A stretch of DNA of 5,563 nucleotides, from the NCBI GenBank assembly GCA_902803125.1, contig CADCOZ010000061.1:1-5563 (forward strand), given 5' to 3'. The DNA comes from an uncultured Ruminococcus sp. Its GTDB lineage: Bacteria; Bacillota; Clostridia; Oscillospirales; Acutalibacteraceae. This document shows, piece by piece, positions 4,991 to 5,563 of this stretch. Numbering within the stretch: the first letter of the stretch is position 1; each line of letters begins with the position of its first letter. The position numbers and the translations under genes are program-made. A model generated the notes under the pieces. It worked only from the letters and a program-made list of their open reading frames with translations. It was not told where the DNA came from and did no database searches.

Positions 4991-5272
4991 ATGTACGAGG
5001 ATAAGACTCTCATCTGCAAAGAATGCGGCGCTGAATTTGTTTTCACAGCCGGCGAACAGGAATTCTATGCTTCTAAGGGCTTCGAGAATGAGCCCCAGAG
5101 ATGCAAGGCCTGTCGTGATGCCAGAAAGAATGCCCAGAAGCCCGAACGCGAAATGTACACTGCTGTTTGTGCGGCCTGTGGCAAAGAAGCAAGAGTACCC
5201 TTTAAGCCGCGTGAGGACCGCCCTGTTTATTGCAGTGAGTGCTTTGCAAAGGTAAGGGAAGAACAGGAGTAA
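4991..5272 (+). CDS. Two-module zinc-ribbon protein (zf-trcl + CxxC-x17-CxxC)
   Basis: A 93-residue soluble protein with four CxxC pairs. The first module, DKTLICKECGAEFVFTAGEQ, uses Cys 9/12 and 38/41 and matches the 'probable zinc-ribbon' family (zf-trcl), including EFYASKGFENEPQRCKACR. The second uses Cys 60/63 and 81/84 with exactly 17 residues between the pairs, the CxxC-x17-CxxC module. Each module should bind one zinc ion. The protein is acidic and basic by turns, has no membrane segment, and its function is unknown in the family; nucleic-acid or protein binding is an inference from the fold. Start: ATG at 4991-4993, with AGCGAGG (4976-4982) 8 nt upstream. It lies 150 nt behind sigH with no terminator between and a strong terminator after it (5328-5357), so it may be co-transcribed with sigH. 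A tRNA-like remnant occupies the gap. Confidence 0.9.
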   Translation: MYEDKTLICKECGAEFVFTAGEQEFYASKGFENEPQRCKACRDARKNAQKPEREMYTAVCAACGKEARVPFKPREDRPVYCSECFAKVREEQE

Positions 5273-5282
5273 TACCAATTCG

Positions 5283-5309
5283 CAATTTGTCATTTCCAAT
5301 GAGCAATTG
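5283..5309. other. Short imperfect hairpin behind the zinc-ribbon gene
   Basis: CAATT (5283-5287) pairs with AATTG (5305-5309), and TCATT (5290-5294) with AATGA (5298-5302) around a 3-nt loop; the two steps are separated by a 2x2 mismatch. It looks like a small dispersed palindrome of the sort common between genes. It has no T-run. Confidence 0.4.
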
Positions 5310-5327
5310 ATCGCTTGTGTTCCAAGG

Positions 5328-5357
5328 AGCGTTCCGTCGTTGACGGGGCGCTTTTTT
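5328..5357 (+). terminator. Rho-independent terminator of the sigH/zinc-ribbon unit
   Basis: AGCGTTCCGTC (5328-5338) pairs along its full 11 bases with GACGGGGCGCT (5342-5352), including two G-U wobbles, around a GTT loop. Six T (5352-5357) follow at once. It is 55 nt after the zinc-ribbon stop codon and is the only strong plus-strand terminator after 4229. A second palindrome (TGGCC 5359-5363 / GGCCA 5384-5388, with CCTTTT/AAAAGG inside) follows directly. Confidence 0.9.
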
Positions 5358-5413
5358 GTGGCCTTTTTGCCGGAAAAGGGTTGGCCATATAGTGAATTTA
5401 GGGAGGGGGGCAG

Positions 5414-5455
5414 AAATAACGAATAATGAATAGTAAATAATGAATAGTGAATAAT
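5414..5455. repeat. A/T-rich tandem repeat, inverted relative to the left array
   Basis: Blocks GAATAAT and GAATAGT, the reverse complements of the left-end ATTATTC and ACTATTC units, repeat here with a few base changes (AACGAATAAT, TAGTAAATAAT). It is preceded by a G-rich run, as the left array is followed by a C-rich run, so both belong to the same composite repeat. Confidence 0.8.
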
Positions 5456-5468
5456 GTTGATTGAGGTC

Positions 5469-5492
5469 AAGTCAGCGAATTTTGAAAGGGGG
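5469..5492 (-). repeat. Right copy of the 24-bp inverted boundary repeat
   Basis: This is the exact reverse complement of bases 67-90 across all 24 positions. It lies between the inverted ATTATTC-type array (5414-5455) and the large hairpin that begins at 5494. Together with the left copy it brackets a segment of about 5.4 kb. Confidence 0.85.
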
Positions 5493-5493
5493 T

Positions 5494-5535
5494 TTGGGGG
5501 AAAACTTTTTTTCGCCAGAAAAAGTTTTCCCCCAA
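5494..5535. repeat. Large palindrome, 17-bp perfect arms
   Basis: TTGGGGGAAAACTTTTT (5494-5510) pairs perfectly with AAAAAGTTTTCCCCCAA (5519-5535). Two further pairs (T-G, T-A) can extend it, leaving a CGCC loop. It lies outside any gene. It may be a bidirectional terminator-like or REP-type dispersed element. The strength and symmetry are far beyond chance. Confidence 0.85.
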
Positions 5536-5541
5536 TGGGGT

Positions 5542-5558
5542 TTGGGGCAAAGCCCCAA
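5542..5558. repeat. Second palindrome at the window end
   Basis: TTGGGGC (5542-5548) and GCCCCAA (5552-5558) form a 7-bp stem around AAA. It directly follows the larger palindrome, with GGGGTTT between them, so the two form one hairpin-rich repeat that may continue past the window. Confidence 0.8.
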
Positions 5559-5563
5559 CATTC

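Noticed and set aside
4967..5470. Minus-strand open frame of 167 codons
   Set aside because: It starts inside the A/T-rich tandem repeat, crosses the terminator and runs opposite the zinc-ribbon gene.

Overview
The window looks like chromosomal DNA of a low-to-moderate GC Firmicute of class Clostridia, most likely an Oscillospiraceae/Ruminococcaceae-type gut bacterium. Three things point there: a SigH-type sigma factor of the Bacillus/Clostridium kind, a two-module zinc-ribbon protein typical of Clostridia, and intergenic DNA full of A/T-rich tandem repeats and strong G/C hairpins. The family-level assignment is inference.

Layout. Bases 1-330 hold no intact gene: a 14-bp tandem repeat, a boundary repeat that recurs inverted at the far end, a bidirectional terminator, and what looks like the front half of a rubredoxin. 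From about 331 to 2135 everything reads on the minus strand. A promoter near 2106-2134 drives a seven-helix membrane protein of unknown family, then a TetR-type repressor 4 nt behind it. A second promoter (786-813), next to a 43-bp dyad, drives two short genes of 51 and 54 codons. Bases 2232-3761 (minus) encode the YifB/ComM AAA+ ATPase with its own promoter; that promoter shows the true start is the internal ATG at 3761.

A 467-bp divergent intergenic region with several inverted repeats separates comM from a plus-strand unit: a SigH-type sigma factor (4229-4840), a degenerate tRNA-like sequence (about 4877-4954), a 93-residue zinc-ribbon protein (4991-5272), and a strong terminator (5328-5357). 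The window ends in non-coding repeats: a second copy of the left-end repeat in inverted orientation and two large hairpins.

How the genes may work together. The membrane protein and TetR regulator look like a self-regulated pair whose repressor may also act on the small-gene promoter. ComM-family proteins act in integrating transforming DNA and SigH-family factors govern competence or sporulation, so their divergent arrangement suggests a link to DNA uptake, but the sequence shows no direct regulatory connection. The most unusual items are the tRNA-like element between sigH and the zinc-ribbon gene, the rubredoxin half-domain in frame behind the 54-residue gene, and the symmetric dyad at 819-861.
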